Shown here: in pieces, positions 23,322 through 31,947 of the stretch | Layout of the letters: every line of letters begins with the position of its first letter | Numbering within the stretch: the first letter of the stretch is position 1 | NCBI GenBank assembly: GCA_007571135.1 | Contig: RKRY01000127.1 | Location: forward strand, 1-33,830 | Origin: Candidatus Nitrosopumilus sp. | GTDB lineage: Archaea; Thermoproteota; Nitrososphaeria; Nitrososphaerales; Nitrosopumilaceae | Direction: 5' to 3' | DNA: 33,830 nt | Notes under the pieces: model-generated | Databases searched by the model: none | Told to the model about the DNA's origin: nothing | Seen by the model: the letters and a program-made list of their open reading frames with translations, nothing else | Translations under genes and position numbers: made by a program

Positions 23322-24323
23322 TCACGTGTTTGGTTTCTCAGGCATTAGTCCTTTTGGTCTAAACATCAATACAACTAGCATGATGCCACCCAGTAGCAGG
23401 TAGTCAAGCCATATGATATCAAACGGTATCAGACCATCTAGACCATCATTAAAGTAAATCACAAGTTTTCTTATCGCAACAAAGATTATTGTTCCCACCA
23501 AGACGCCCTTGTTGTTTGCAAGTCCTCCAACAAGTATCATGACGAAGGGCAAAAACGTCCAGTTAAGCCTGTTGTATCCAAATGCAACAACCCCCTCGAC
23601 ATATGACGCATAAAGTAGACCGCCCAGTGCGGCTATCATGCCTGCTACCATAAGCACTTTCATCTTAATTTTTGTAGTATCTCGCCCCAGTGCCTGAACT
23701 GCAGTCTCGTCATCGCGCATTGCTCGTAGCAGACGGCCTACAGGTGAGCCTGTAAACTTTGATACAGCAAAATACACCATACCTGCAAAGCCCAACAACA
23801 ATACACTAAACATTAAGAACCTGTACTCCTCAGGAACGAATGATAGCAAATCAGGTACACGTACGCCAAGCGTTCCACCAACCAGTTCCTCTTGATTTAT
23901 GCCGACTATCCGTATCATCTCGCCAAATGCCAAGAGGACTATTGCCAGATAGTCCCCACGCAGTCTTATTGCCGGGTATGATGATAAAAGACCAAGCAGC
24001 ATTCCGACTGCCATGGCAACAGATATGGTTATACCAAATACCAGAAAACCCAGTTCCGGATGCACTGCAAGGCGTTCATTTATCAGCTGGGTCATCTCCA
24101 GGTTGTCATGTATGCTGTGCTGTGTCATGCCAAACATCACGCCGTACAGACCAATTGGCAGCATTCCCATAACAAAGGCCCCCGCACCCACTGCCAACAC
24201 CTTCCCAAAGTTAGGAATCCCAGCAAAGCCAAACTCCAAGTTCAGGCTAAGGTTAATGATAAGATAGATGGAAAATATTGCTACAAGGTCCGCTAGAAAT
24301 ATTATCCATGGCTCTAACATCAT
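23322..24323 (-). CDS. livM: ABC transporter permease, LivM type
   Basis: This is a 333-residue integral membrane protein with about nine or ten hydrophobic helices. The family signature region reads YPAIRLRGDYLAIVLLAFGE (about residues 115-134), the LivM 'lRlrGdYlAIvTLaFGEI' motif, followed by MIRIVGINQ. The cytoplasmic coupling loop is GRLLRAMRDDETAVQALGRD. It forms one half of the membrane channel of a HAAT-type importer. The ATG overlaps the stop of the LivH-type gene, and this is the last gene of the five-gene operon. Start may be ATG 24323 or 24320. Confidence 0.9.
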   Translation of the reverse strand: MMLEPWIIFLADLVAIFSIYLIINLSLNLEFGFAGIPNFGKVLAVGAGAFVMGMLPIGLYGVMFGMTQHSIHDNLEMTQLINERLAVHPELGFLVFGITISVAMAVGMLLGLLSSYPAIRLRGDYLAIVLLAFGEMIRIVGINQEELVGGTLGVRVPDLLSFVPEEYRFLMFSVLLLGFAGMVYFAVSKFTGSPVGRLLRAMRDDETAVQALGRDTTKIKMKVLMVAGMIAALGGLLYASYVEGVVAFGYNRLNWTFLPFVMILVGGLANNKGVLVGTIIFVAIRKLVIYFNDGLDGLIPFDIIWLDYLLLGGIMLVVLMFRPKGLMPEKPNT

Positions 24324-25225
24324 ATCCTCTCCTGTACTTTCTTGATAATCTCAGACAAACCTCGTGGCCACAGCAGCAGCGTGGTTATGATGAACAAGAA
24401 TGGAATTATAGGTCTGTAAGATACTATCCAATAACCAAAGTTCCTAGCAAGCAGATCAGTTACAAGTATCTCACTAAAGCCAATTACCAACCCGCCAACG
24501 ATACTGCCATAAATGGATGTAAAGCCGCCCACGATGCTTCCTGCAAATACGCTTGGCAGTAGCAGTACTGAAAGTCCGGGATCTCCCTGAAACCACACAG
24601 CCAAGAAGACACCTGCAGTTCCGCCAAGGCCGCCGCTCAAAAACCACGAGACGCAAAAAACTCTCTGCGTGTTAATGCAGTAGATTTGGGCAAGTGATGT
24701 ATTCTCAATTGAGCAGCGCATCTTTATGCCAAACTTTGTCTTGTACAGCATATAGTACAATCCCAGTACCAGGCATGCAGTAGCTGCAAGGGACAAGATA
24801 AGTATTGCAGGCATGTCAAAGATCAGTATATCATGGCTTCTCAGGGTAAAGTCTCGCGATATTACTTGGAACTCGCTTGTAATTGTATCAGCTAGTATGT
24901 TTAGTATTCCAATCATAAAGATGTCAAATGAGAGTGTTGCGACAATTAGGGGCAAAAATGACTTTGTCCTCTTTTGCAGTATGCGCAATACAAAATAATA
25001 CAAAAACAGGCTTGTGGCACCTGACACTACAAATGCCATAGGTATCGCAAGGTACGGGTTTGCATCAAATATCTTTGTGACAATTAGGGCCATGTACATG
25101 CCAAGTATCGCAAATGAAGTATGCGCAAAGTTTGGGACGTTTGTAATCTTGTATGTCAGTGTCAGACCCACACATAAAATCGACAGTATCGTGGCATATA
25201 TTGCCGCATCAACTAGTATTATCAT
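24320..25225 (-). CDS. livH: ABC transporter permease, LivH type
   Basis: Choosing ATG 25225 (MIILVDAAIYATILS) gives 301 residues, the usual LivH size. The open frame begins 46 codons earlier, but that part lies inside the preceding ATPase gene and is not protein-like. Features are LCVGLTLTYKITNVPNFAHT near residue 14, where LivH proteins have the 'GLtLiygimrviNfAHG' motif, and a SIVGGFTSIYGSIVGGLVIG segment near 235. There are eight or so membrane helices. It pairs with LivM to form the channel. The start overlaps the LivF-type ATPase by 17 bp. Confidence 0.88.
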   Translation of the reverse strand: MIILVDAAIYATILSILCVGLTLTYKITNVPNFAHTSFAILGMYMALIVTKIFDANPYLAIPMAFVVSGATSLFLYYFVLRILQKRTKSFLPLIVATLSFDIFMIGILNILADTITSEFQVISRDFTLRSHDILIFDMPAILILSLAATACLVLGLYYMLYKTKFGIKMRCSIENTSLAQIYCINTQRVFCVSWFLSGGLGGTAGVFLAVWFQGDPGLSVLLLPSVFAGSIVGGFTSIYGSIVGGLVIGFSEILVTDLLARNFGYWIVSYRPIIPFLFIITTLLLWPRGLSEIIKKVQERI

Positions 25226-25916
25226 CTGCAAGCCCCAAAAATTTAGAATCAAAGTCCTTGTCTGCCAGTAGCACATCTGGCTTGCCTGAAAACATCTTCT
25301 TGCCGCCTGCAAACAGATAGCACCGATCACCGATTGCAAGTGCGTCTTTGACGTTTTGCTCAACTAGGACTATGCAGTTGTGTAGTGCCGTCTGTATCTC
25401 CTTTATCTTCTCCAGCACCATATTAGATGCGGCAGGTGAGAGGCTGGCAGTTGGTTCATCAAAAAGTATGATGTTAGGTTTTTTTGATATGCACATTGCC
25501 ATTGCCAGCAGTTGGCGCTGTCCGCCGCTGAGATCCTTTGCCTTTTGATGTAGCCTGTCTTGCAGCATGGGAAAGAACTCAAAGATATGGTTCCAGTCAG
25601 GCTTGTCTGGCATACTTGCAACAAGCAGATTGTCTCTGATGGTAATATCTCCAAAGACATTGTTTGTCTGTGGCATGTAAGATACCATGGACATTATCTT
25701 GTAGGTAGGAAGTCCTGTGATGCGCTTATCATACAAGGATATCTCACCAGAGTAAACATCTGCAAGTCCACATATCGCTTTTAGTAATGTGCTTTTGCCT
25801 GATCCGTTAGATCCCACTATCACAGTAATTTGCTGCCCTGCTTCAAAAGAGACATCATACAGTATCTGATGCTTGCCATAACCGCAACAAAGGGAGTCTA
25901 TTGATATTGGCATCAT
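25209..25916 (-). CDS. livF: ABC transporter ATP-binding protein, LivF type
   Basis: This is a 235-residue ATPase with Walker A GSNGSGKST near residue 35, Q-loop YMPQTNNVFGD near 81, the signature LSGGQRQLLAMAM near 128, Walker B IILFDEP near 150 and the switch His region LVEQNVKDAL. The Q-N variant at the H-loop position (VEQN) is normal for LivF. It powers import together with the LivG-type ATPase upstream. The ATG overlaps the LivG stop as ATGA. The order of the two ATPases and two permeases fits a single polycistronic operon. Confidence 0.92.
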   Translation of the reverse strand: MMPISIDSLCCGYGKHQILYDVSFEAGQQITVIVGSNGSGKSTLLKAICGLADVYSGEISLYDKRITGLPTYKIMSMVSYMPQTNNVFGDITIRDNLLVASMPDKPDWNHIFEFFPMLQDRLHQKAKDLSGGQRQLLAMAMCISKKPNIILFDEPTASLSPAASNMVLEKIKEIQTALHNCIVLVEQNVKDALAIGDRCYLFAGGKKMFSGKPDVLLADKDFDSKFLGLADDNTS

Positions 25917-26662
25917 CTCAGATACGACTCTATTACTTTCTTGTTGTGCAGTATCTTATCAGGCGTGTCACTTGCAAGTAGCTTGCCGCCATCTAGCACC
26001 ATGCAAAAATTTGCATACTGTAAGGCAATATCAAGCCTGTGCTCTATTATTAGAAAGGTCGTCTTTGTTGCATTACATATCTGTGTGATCTTTTTGAATA
26101 TCTTGTGTGCAAGAACCGGGTTGATACCAGCTATTGGCTCATCAAGCAAGACAAGCTTGCAATCAGACATTAGTACTTTTCCTAACTCAAGCAGTTTTAT
26201 CTGCCCCCCGCTAAGATCATAGGCCAGGTTGTCTTGCAGTTCTTTTAGGCCAAGCTCCTCTAGTATTGATAGTGCCTTCTCTTTGATGTTCTTTTCAGTT
26301 TGGTTCCATCTCTTTGGAAACAGCGCGTCGACAAATCCCTCACAGGTGCCGCTCTTTGCTACAAGGAGATTTTCAAGAACGGACAAGTTCTCAAAGAGCC
26401 GCGGTGTTTGAAATGTTCTGATGATGCCTTTGTGAAATATCTGGTGAGGGGGCTTGTTGGTTATTGGTTCTCGGCAAAACATAATGGCGCCTCCGCTAGT
26501 CCTTTGAAACCCCGATATGCAGTTAATCAGCGTTGTCTTGCCTGAGCCATTTGAACCCATAAGCAAGTTGATCTTATGCGGCCTTGGAGTTAAGGAGACG
26601 CTATCAACTGCCCTTATGCCGCCAAAAGTCTTTGTAAGATCATCTAATATTAAATCACTCAT
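25913..26662 (-). CDS. livG: ABC transporter ATP-binding protein, LivG type
   Basis: This is a 249-residue ATPase. The start is taken at ATG 26662 (MSDLILDDLTKTFGG), or the adjacent ATG 26665; the upstream open frame belongs to the substrate-binding protein region. Walker A is GSNGSGKTT, the IRTFQTPRLFENLSVLEN segment is typical of LivG, the signature is LSGGQIKLLELGK, Walker B is LVLLDEP with AGINPV, and the H-loop is IIEHRLDIAL. The start overlaps the stop of the substrate-binding protein gene by 8 bp, so translation is probably coupled. Confidence 0.92.
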   Translation of the reverse strand: MSDLILDDLTKTFGGIRAVDSVSLTPRPHKINLLMGSNGSGKTTLINCISGFQRTSGGAIMFCREPITNKPPHQIFHKGIIRTFQTPRLFENLSVLENLLVAKSGTCEGFVDALFPKRWNQTEKNIKEKALSILEELGLKELQDNLAYDLSGGQIKLLELGKVLMSDCKLVLLDEPIAGINPVLAHKIFKKITQICNATKTTFLIIEHRLDIALQYANFCMVLDGGKLLASDTPDKILHNKKVIESYLR

Positions 26663-27899
26663 CATAAAAATCAAAGGCATTCTCACTTACGTGATAATAC
26701 CCATGCAGATACCAACCATCCTCGCCTATGCTCCACAAGGCATAGTTTGATATGGCCAAGTCTCCAGCATCATTAAATGTGATCTTCCCAATTGCGCCAT
26801 CATCATATGTTGCGGCAACATCAGGAAGGGCAGAAATAATTACCGCAGAATCAGTGGAACCTGTCTCCAGGACGGCATTGCCAATTAGCCATACTGCGTC
26901 ATATGCAGAGTATGCATACGCATTGGGAATGGAGCCTGTCTGCTCTATTAGAGCCTGATTAATGTGCTGGACAGTTGGGCTGTCCGGTGCTGAGAACTGG
27001 GTTGTAACAAGGCCTACATCAGTGGCAAATGCAGTTGCTATCTTGTCTGATGTAATGGCATCGTCATTTGAAGAGCCATCAGATCCATACCAGCTTACAT
27101 TACGCAGGTTGTCATAAGAGCCCACAAAATTAAAGAGGTGTACTACTTCTGAAAAACCAATTACCAGCACTGCAATCTCGTCGTTTGTATAGCCATCTTG
27201 GACATAGTTGCTTACGATACCGTCAAGCAACGATGCCTCCGAAGAAAAGACTGTAACTTCAGGGGAGTATCTGATGCCGGGGTCTACCGTTCCTCCCAGT
27301 GAGACAAAGGAGTCAAGAGTTGACTCGTAAAGACCGTCCCCCCAGACATCACCGCGATATATTGGCACTATTACCTTGATGCCATCATACACAAACAGTT
27401 CTGCTAGGACCTTGCCCTGTTTTGTGTCATCTGGGATTAGTCTGTAAATATTGTCGTCTATGGCAAGTTTTGGTGATGTGGATGATGGCGAGATTAGCAA
27501 CATTCCGTTAGAGTCGGCATAAGACTTTATGTTGTTTAGTTCAGCGCTTGTCTGTGTCCCAACAATTAAACTAATACCTTTGGAGTTTAGGGACTGGATC
27601 TTTTCGAGTGCGACTACCGGATCTGTCTGCGTATCTTCTACTATCAACTCCATGGAATAGTCAGAGTCAAGCGCAATTAGATGCTTGTTAAAGTCCTCTA
27701 CTGCTAGTTGTACTGCCAAGTTGCTGTCCGAACCATGACTTGCAAGATCCCCTGTGGCTGGAAGCAGTGCACCAATTGTTATTGCATTAGGGCTTGTATC
27801 CACAGACATTTCTGATGCGTCTTGTTGAGAATAAAATGCTAAAGATGATGCGATTATAACTATAATTATGCCTGCAATTATTGGATAAAATTTGTTCAA
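26655..27899 (-). CDS. livK: Periplasmic-type binding protein of a branched-chain amino acid/amide ABC importer
   Basis: This is a 414-residue protein starting with TTG at 27899. Residues 5-24 form a hydrophobic signal or membrane anchor (YPIIAGIIIVIIASSLAFYS). The mature part is a type I periplasmic-binding fold of the LivK/AmiC group: ITIGALLPATGDLASHG near 46, AVQLAVEDFNKH, ELIVEDTQTDPVVALEKIQS, VGTQTSAELNNIKSYAD, LLISPSSTSPKLA and NAYAYSAYDAVWLIGNA. It captures the ligand outside the cell. The family binds branched-chain amino acids, amides or urea; the ligand cannot be read from the sequence. It is the first gene of the operon, with AT-rich sequence upstream. Confidence 0.88.
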   Translation of the reverse strand: MNKFYPIIAGIIIVIIASSLAFYSQQDASEMSVDTSPNAITIGALLPATGDLASHGSDSNLAVQLAVEDFNKHLIALDSDYSMELIVEDTQTDPVVALEKIQSLNSKGISLIVGTQTSAELNNIKSYADSNGMLLISPSSTSPKLAIDDNIYRLIPDDTKQGKVLAELFVYDGIKVIVPIYRGDVWGDGLYESTLDSFVSLGGTVDPGIRYSPEVTVFSSEASLLDGIVSNYVQDGYTNDEIAVLVIGFSEVVHLFNFVGSYDNLRNVSWYGSDGSSNDDAITSDKIATAFATDVGLVTTQFSAPDSPTVQHINQALIEQTGSIPNAYAYSAYDAVWLIGNAVLETGSTDSAVIISALPDVAATYDDGAIGKITFNDAGDLAISNYALWSIGEDGWYLHGYYHVSENAFDFYDE

Positions 27900-28401
27900 T
27901 TTACCATGAACACAAGGATAGTTTAATTTAAACTTTAAGAAGCCTGGTGTATATTGTTTGTGCCGTATCCATAGCTGAGATCAAATGGCACGCATAATCA
28001 GACACCGGTAAAGATTCATGCCAAATACCAGACATACAAAGATCGTACATATTCAGATGCAGTTTGACTGAACTTGCCCAGATAGAAGACATGAAGATTT
28101 GAGAAAGTCGGCATCAAGGCTATCTGTGAGAGTGCAGACGTCACGAAGGGAAGTATTTTGACATAGCAAGGATCATAAATTTGTGAGGTGTTTTCTCAGG
28201 GTTTGTGCCTGTAATTGGACATTTGACCTCATGAACTTTTGCTTCCTGCTATAGCGATGCTTGACGTATTAAGGTTGGGATCGCCAAAATGATCGATTGT
28301 TTATTGTAAATGCGACGTTACTTGAAGAAGAGTCATCAGCATACCACCAAACGAGAACAGGTGTTAAAGGCAATGCATCTTCAACAGCATGTTTTTTTAA
28401 T
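27900..28401. other. Intergenic region between the ABC operon and the Nramp-like gene
   Basis: This 502-bp stretch has no supported gene. It includes the uninterrupted family B element (28163-28253). An AT-rich patch near 27920-27935 could be the operon's promoter. The end next to the Nramp-like gene has T/A runs that could serve as a terminator on the minus strand. Confidence 0.5.
28163..28253. mobile_element. Miniature element family B, copy 2 (uninterrupted)
   Basis: About 91 bp, starting ATAGCAAGGATCATAAATTT and ending TGAACTTTTGCTTCCTGCTAT, with imperfect inverted ends. It matches the outer parts of 413-702 along its whole length except for the 8-bp target duplication and the inserted family A element. 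The middle shows GTGAGGTGTTTTCTCAGGGT, exactly where the other copy is split. It is non-coding. There is no clear target duplication, so the boundaries are approximate. Confidence 0.65.
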
Positions 28402-29691
28402 TTAAAAAAACTTGGTTACGACAAATACGCCTGCAAAGCCTACCAAAAACACAAGGCCCGCATAGCTTAGCATTTTCAAAAATATTGAGGGCCTGTGTTG
28501 TTTTTCTAAGAACCGTCCACGTACAAGCTTAAAATTAAAGATTGCAATCACAGGTGCAATAACAAAAGACAACACAGTTGCAAAATCAACTAGAGATTTT
28601 AGATTGTTACCAAACGCAAGGATTACTATCAAAGAGCCCAATGCCAAGACAACTAGTATTGAAAAGTATGTGTGATTGTAATGGGTATCAGGCGTATCTT
28701 TTCTGGTAAATAGCAATTGTGTCGTTCTGTGTATTGAACGGGAGTACCCATCAAAAGCTGCAATGATAGTACCAAACATTACGGAGAAAGCACAAGTCGA
28801 TATCAAGATGTAACTCCACTCACCGATGGTTTTCGAGTATAGTGTGATTACGCTGTGCGCAAATTTGGCATTGTTGTTTGGCAGCTCAGTTCCAGTGCCA
28901 TAAAACATGAAAGCGCCCAACGTTACGAACATTACTGCAAGTACTGCAGTAATGACATATGCCAGTCTGAACTCAAACAGTGTCTCTTTGAGTGTAGGTC
29001 GGTACTTGCTTTGTTTAATTCTGGCTAGCGTCCACAAGCTGTTCCAGCTGGAAAGATCGATTGCAGTTGGCATCCAACCCATTAGTGCAAGCAAAAAGAA
29101 GATCCCTCTATCATCCCACAATTCTCTTGGTTCAAAGGTCTCAGATGTATGTGTTGGTCCGCCATGCAACGCAAATGCAAATGCGGCTACTGTAGATACA
29201 AGCATGACTATTGCGACTATTTTGATAATGCCATCCAATGCACTGTATCGTCCCACCGCTAAAATCCCAACGCATATTGCAAATAAGGCTACAAGTGTCC
29301 ATCCTCCCGTAGAATCCAAGCCAAACAAATTCTCAAAAAACCCTGCAGTTACAAATCCGACTGCTCCAGTTACAAAAAACATCGAGCAGATAGTTATGAT
29401 AAAATACATCCAGAGTGCCGGCCTGCCTAGTCTTAGGTACCCGTCAATTATGCTTGTTTGTGTGGCCACAGCATAACGGGAGCCGTACTCAAAGAAAGGA
29501 TACTTTAGTACGTTTGCCAGTATCACAAATCCCATAATCATCAAGCCAAACTCAGCACCTGCACGCGTTGATTGCACTAGGTGAGATACACCGATGGCAG
29601 TACTTGCAAACAAGATGCCCGGACCTGCAGTTTTTGTGTATGTGGTTAGCCTGTTCAATTTTAAGCCTGTGTGAGGATCCGGATTATTCAC
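28402..29691 (-). CDS. Nramp-superfamily divalent-metal-type transporter, divergent
   Basis: This is a 429-residue integral membrane protein starting with GTG at 29691, with about eleven hydrophobic helices. The first helix region reads TAGPGILFASTAIGVSHLVQ (residues 21-40), and the sixth reads MGWMPTAIDLSSWNSLWT. These positions correspond to the Nramp metal-site helices, which normally carry D-P-G-N and M-P-H-N motifs. Here the Asp/Asn of helix 1 and the metal-binding Met-Pro-x-N pattern are not preserved, although M-P is. The fold assignment is fairly secure, but Mn/Fe transport is doubtful: related Nramp subfamilies carry other substrates. It stands alone between intergenic regions. Confidence 0.72.
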   Translation of the reverse strand: MNNPDPHTGLKLNRLTTYTKTAGPGILFASTAIGVSHLVQSTRAGAEFGLMIMGFVILANVLKYPFFEYGSRYAVATQTSIIDGYLRLGRPALWMYFIITICSMFFVTGAVGFVTAGFFENLFGLDSTGGWTLVALFAICVGILAVGRYSALDGIIKIVAIVMLVSTVAAFAFALHGGPTHTSETFEPRELWDDRGIFFLLALMGWMPTAIDLSSWNSLWTLARIKQSKYRPTLKETLFEFRLAYVITAVLAVMFVTLGAFMFYGTGTELPNNNAKFAHSVITLYSKTIGEWSYILISTCAFSVMFGTIIAAFDGYSRSIHRTTQLLFTRKDTPDTHYNHTYFSILVVLALGSLIVILAFGNNLKSLVDFATVLSFVIAPVIAIFNFKLVRGRFLEKQHRPSIFLKMLSYAGLVFLVGFAGVFVVTKFF

Positions 29692-30244
29692 TAATAATTA
29701 AAACTAAGCACCAAATACCCTCAGACATACAGCTCAACTCAAGAACAATTGGCTGGCAAATATCTTATGATTGTCTTAATCTAGTAATCAGTGCGCCAAA
29801 TTCAGCCGCAAATGATTAAGAATCAACTGCCATACAATGAAATGTGATAAAAATGTACTTCCAAAGCATGTTAGAACCAGCAGACCAAGAGATGATGGCA
29901 AGAGAAAGATCATCGACTGAATAACCCACATGACTACTTTGGGATGCGGATAAATGAGATATCTGCAAGATATGACAAGATGTTGTGACATCTATAATCA
30001 GATTTCTAGGATATCTATTCCATTCTGGTTGAAAGTGAATATAACTTGCATATTCGTTGGTCTGTTCTACGATTTCAGTGTTTTATGATTCTCGTGGAGT
30101 TGCAAAAGAATCACCAACAACGGATGTTGAAAGTAATGTAAGAGAAATCATCATCATGATGGCTAATTTTACAATACCATATCGCCAAATAATACTATTA
30201 ATTCATCGGTACAAATTCAAGAGAGAAGGCAGTCTCCAAGAATT
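29692..30244. other. 553-bp stretch without a supported gene
   Basis: Open frames here are short (67 codons at 29788-29991 minus, 90 codons at 30057-30329 plus) and show no family features. The plus-strand piece SPTTDVESNVREIIIM could be a decayed reading frame. No repeats or RNA genes were recognised. Confidence 0.4.
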
Positions 30245-30439
30245 TCAAAAATCAAGCCCAATAGAAGGAGATGGTTTCTTTTCCTTGGTAGGACAGGATT
30301 TGCCTTCACCGTCTTCACCTCCACCATGAGGTGTCACATCAGAGGTTTGTGCAAATACTGAATCCATTGGAAGTGCAACTGAAAAGATTGACACTAGTAC
30401 AATAATTGAAAACATGACAATCTTTGAATTCATACCCAT
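30245..30439 (-). CDS. Small secreted protein of unknown function
   Basis: This is a 64-residue protein with a classic signal peptide: MGMNSKIVMFSIIVLVSIFS then VALPMDSVFAQTS, with a likely cleavage after VFA. The mature part is about 33 residues, rich in Gly, Lys and Pro with a single Cys (HGGGEDGEGKSCPTKEKK). The second Met (30433) is an equally good start. Small proteins of this type with a 'VFAQ' cleavage site are frequent in Nitrosopumilus-like genomes. No function can be assigned. The signal peptide argues that the frame is or recently was expressed. Confidence 0.5.
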   Translation of the reverse strand: MGMNSKIVMFSIIVLVSIFSVALPMDSVFAQTSDVTPHGGGEDGEGKSCPTKEKKPSPSIGLDF

Positions 30440-30864
30440 GGTAGGGAGTTTTAGAATTTAAGTATAATGAATCCCGAGAGTAGAGAGGGATTGTCCAGAA
30501 CTTTGCAATCAGTTGCAGATACATCGCCAGTTTGTCTGTCTTTTGCTACGTGTCGCGTGTCGATCGGCAGATTGGAGCAGGATCTCTTCACATGTCAGAA
30601 CAAGGCGCCATGCAAACAGCAGGCCGTGTGCTGGATTGACACCGATTACTGCAATTTGTGAAATGACCAGAACAAGGCGCCATGCAAACAGCAGGCCATG
30701 TGTGGGTCAGCTGAATGTCTCGCGTTTTGTCCTAGCACGGAGTAAAAGTGGAAGAGGGATCTTGCTCGAGAATGCCGGCCGACACGCGCCAAGCCGTGAA
30801 AGGAAACGGCCTGACGCCGCATATGAAACTGGTTTATGCAATCCCGGACAACCCAGAATCTGAA
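30440..30864. other. GC-richer stretch with decayed coding traces and a repeat pair
   Basis: The composition is GC-richer than the flanks, similar to the debris at 16400-18000. On the minus strand the pieces THGLLFAWRLVL and AHGLLFAWRLVL come from the two repeat copies at 30596-30702. The remaining frames are short. It is probably the remains of an insertion element, but no transposase motif could be recognised. Confidence 0.35.
30596..30702. repeat. CRISPR-like repeat pair: 35-bp repeat around a 37-bp unique segment
   Basis: Copies at 30596-30630 and 30668-30702 differ at one base (G or A near the end). They begin CAGAACAAGGCGCCATGC and end GGCC(G/A)TGTG. The 37 bp between them are unrelated. 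The period is 72 bp, as at 258 and 16489. It is located in GC-rich, probably foreign sequence. Confidence 0.78.
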
Positions 30865-31935
30865 TCAGGTTTCAAGAATTTTTTCTGCATTGGTTCCATC
30901 GATAGTCCAAGTTAGATATCCAACACTGCTGCTCTTAAAGCAAACACTTGACGCGTCAATACCGACTACTTTTTTGCCGGTGTGAAATTGTATCATTCCT
31001 AAGATCATCTGATCTTTTGCCAAATAGTATACTGGAACATGGATGTAATTCCCAGTTACAAGCGAATTGAGATAATGCCCACATGCTAAAGGCCAGCCTA
31101 GTCACAATTCAAGTTGAAGATCATGGAATTTCTACTATCTCAATATCAGAAAATGACGCTTCTAATTCTGCTAGAAATTTGGTTCTAAAGGGTTTCTGAT
31201 ATTCATTTAGTCATTTGTCATATTCTGCCCACATTACGATTTTCTCCGAGTGTCCTGCAATGTCATCATCGTCTTCAGGAAGATATGCAATCTCTGTTAC
31301 TTGCAATAATTCTTTTAGCATCGGATCAACTTCTGATTTAGAAAATTGGAGGTCGTCTGTAAAAACTCGAACAGTTGTAACTGCCTTGTCTTTACCATTG
31401 AAAACAAGATTGCGCCACATCCAAAATCAAATCAGATTTTTGACTGAAGAGATTCTTTGAATCAAACCAATCTCGATAGATATTACCAATCCATCAGTGT
31501 CTTCATTCTCAAGATACCGGGGTTTGTAATCAAATTTGACTTCAGTCATTGTATCTACAGTTCCAAAGTCGCGAATCCAAATGTCTGCAACGCCAGATAT
31601 TTGAATTATTTCGTCAGAAATTCGCCCTTCAAACAAATGCCTTGTCGCCTCGTCTACAAGTAAGAAATGTCATCTTTACCAGGGATTTTGCTAGCTGTAT
31701 TGATATCATATTCTATAATTTCTGAAAATACCTGTTGGCAGCATTCCTCACTGATTGAGGGCGTAATCATCACTATTACAGATTTGGAATCACATTTCGG
31801 AGACATTTTTAGAGATTCTGCATGTTCTTCAATTTGTTTAATGTTATTCATGTTACTAGATGAAGGTATTGAAATTATAACGATAATGAAGGTGATAATG
31901 CCAAGGGAAATTAGCCCAGTCTTTTTCTTCGACAT
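30865..31935 (-). pseudogene. Secreted agmatine/peptidyl-arginine deiminase-family pseudogene
   Basis: Four consecutive pieces fit one deiminase of the PAD_porph/agmatine deiminase family. The N-terminus (ATG 31935) has a signal or anchor, TGLISLGIITFIIVIISIPS, followed by SVIVMITPSISEECCQQVFS. After a frameshift near 31660 comes VDEATRHLFEGRISDE and GVADIWIRDFG, the D-x-W-x-R-D motif. In the same frame, past a TGA at 31427, follow NLVFNGKDKAVTTV and DDDIAGHSEKIVMWAE, where active members have G-H-x-D-G. Past another TGA at 31211 come TKFLAELEASFSDIEIVEIP and more stops, then in another frame HYLNSLVTGNYIHVPVYYLA, KKVVGIDASSV and the stop. The catalytic-Cys region reads SSSVGYLTW with no Cys. 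Both damage and lost motifs argue for a true pseudogene. Confidence 0.65.
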
Positions 31936-31947
31936 GGGAATAATTAC

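Noticed and set aside
29788-30329. Short frames on both strands between the Nramp-like gene and the small secreted protein
   Set aside because: No start context, motifs or composition supporting genes; overlap with the better-supported secreted protein on the other strand.
30865-31440. In-frame TGA codons as possible recoded (selenocysteine or Trp) positions in the deiminase and transposase
   Set aside because: Genes nearby use TGA as a normal stop, the deiminase also has frameshifts and lost catalytic residues, and no recoding element is visible; decay explains it.
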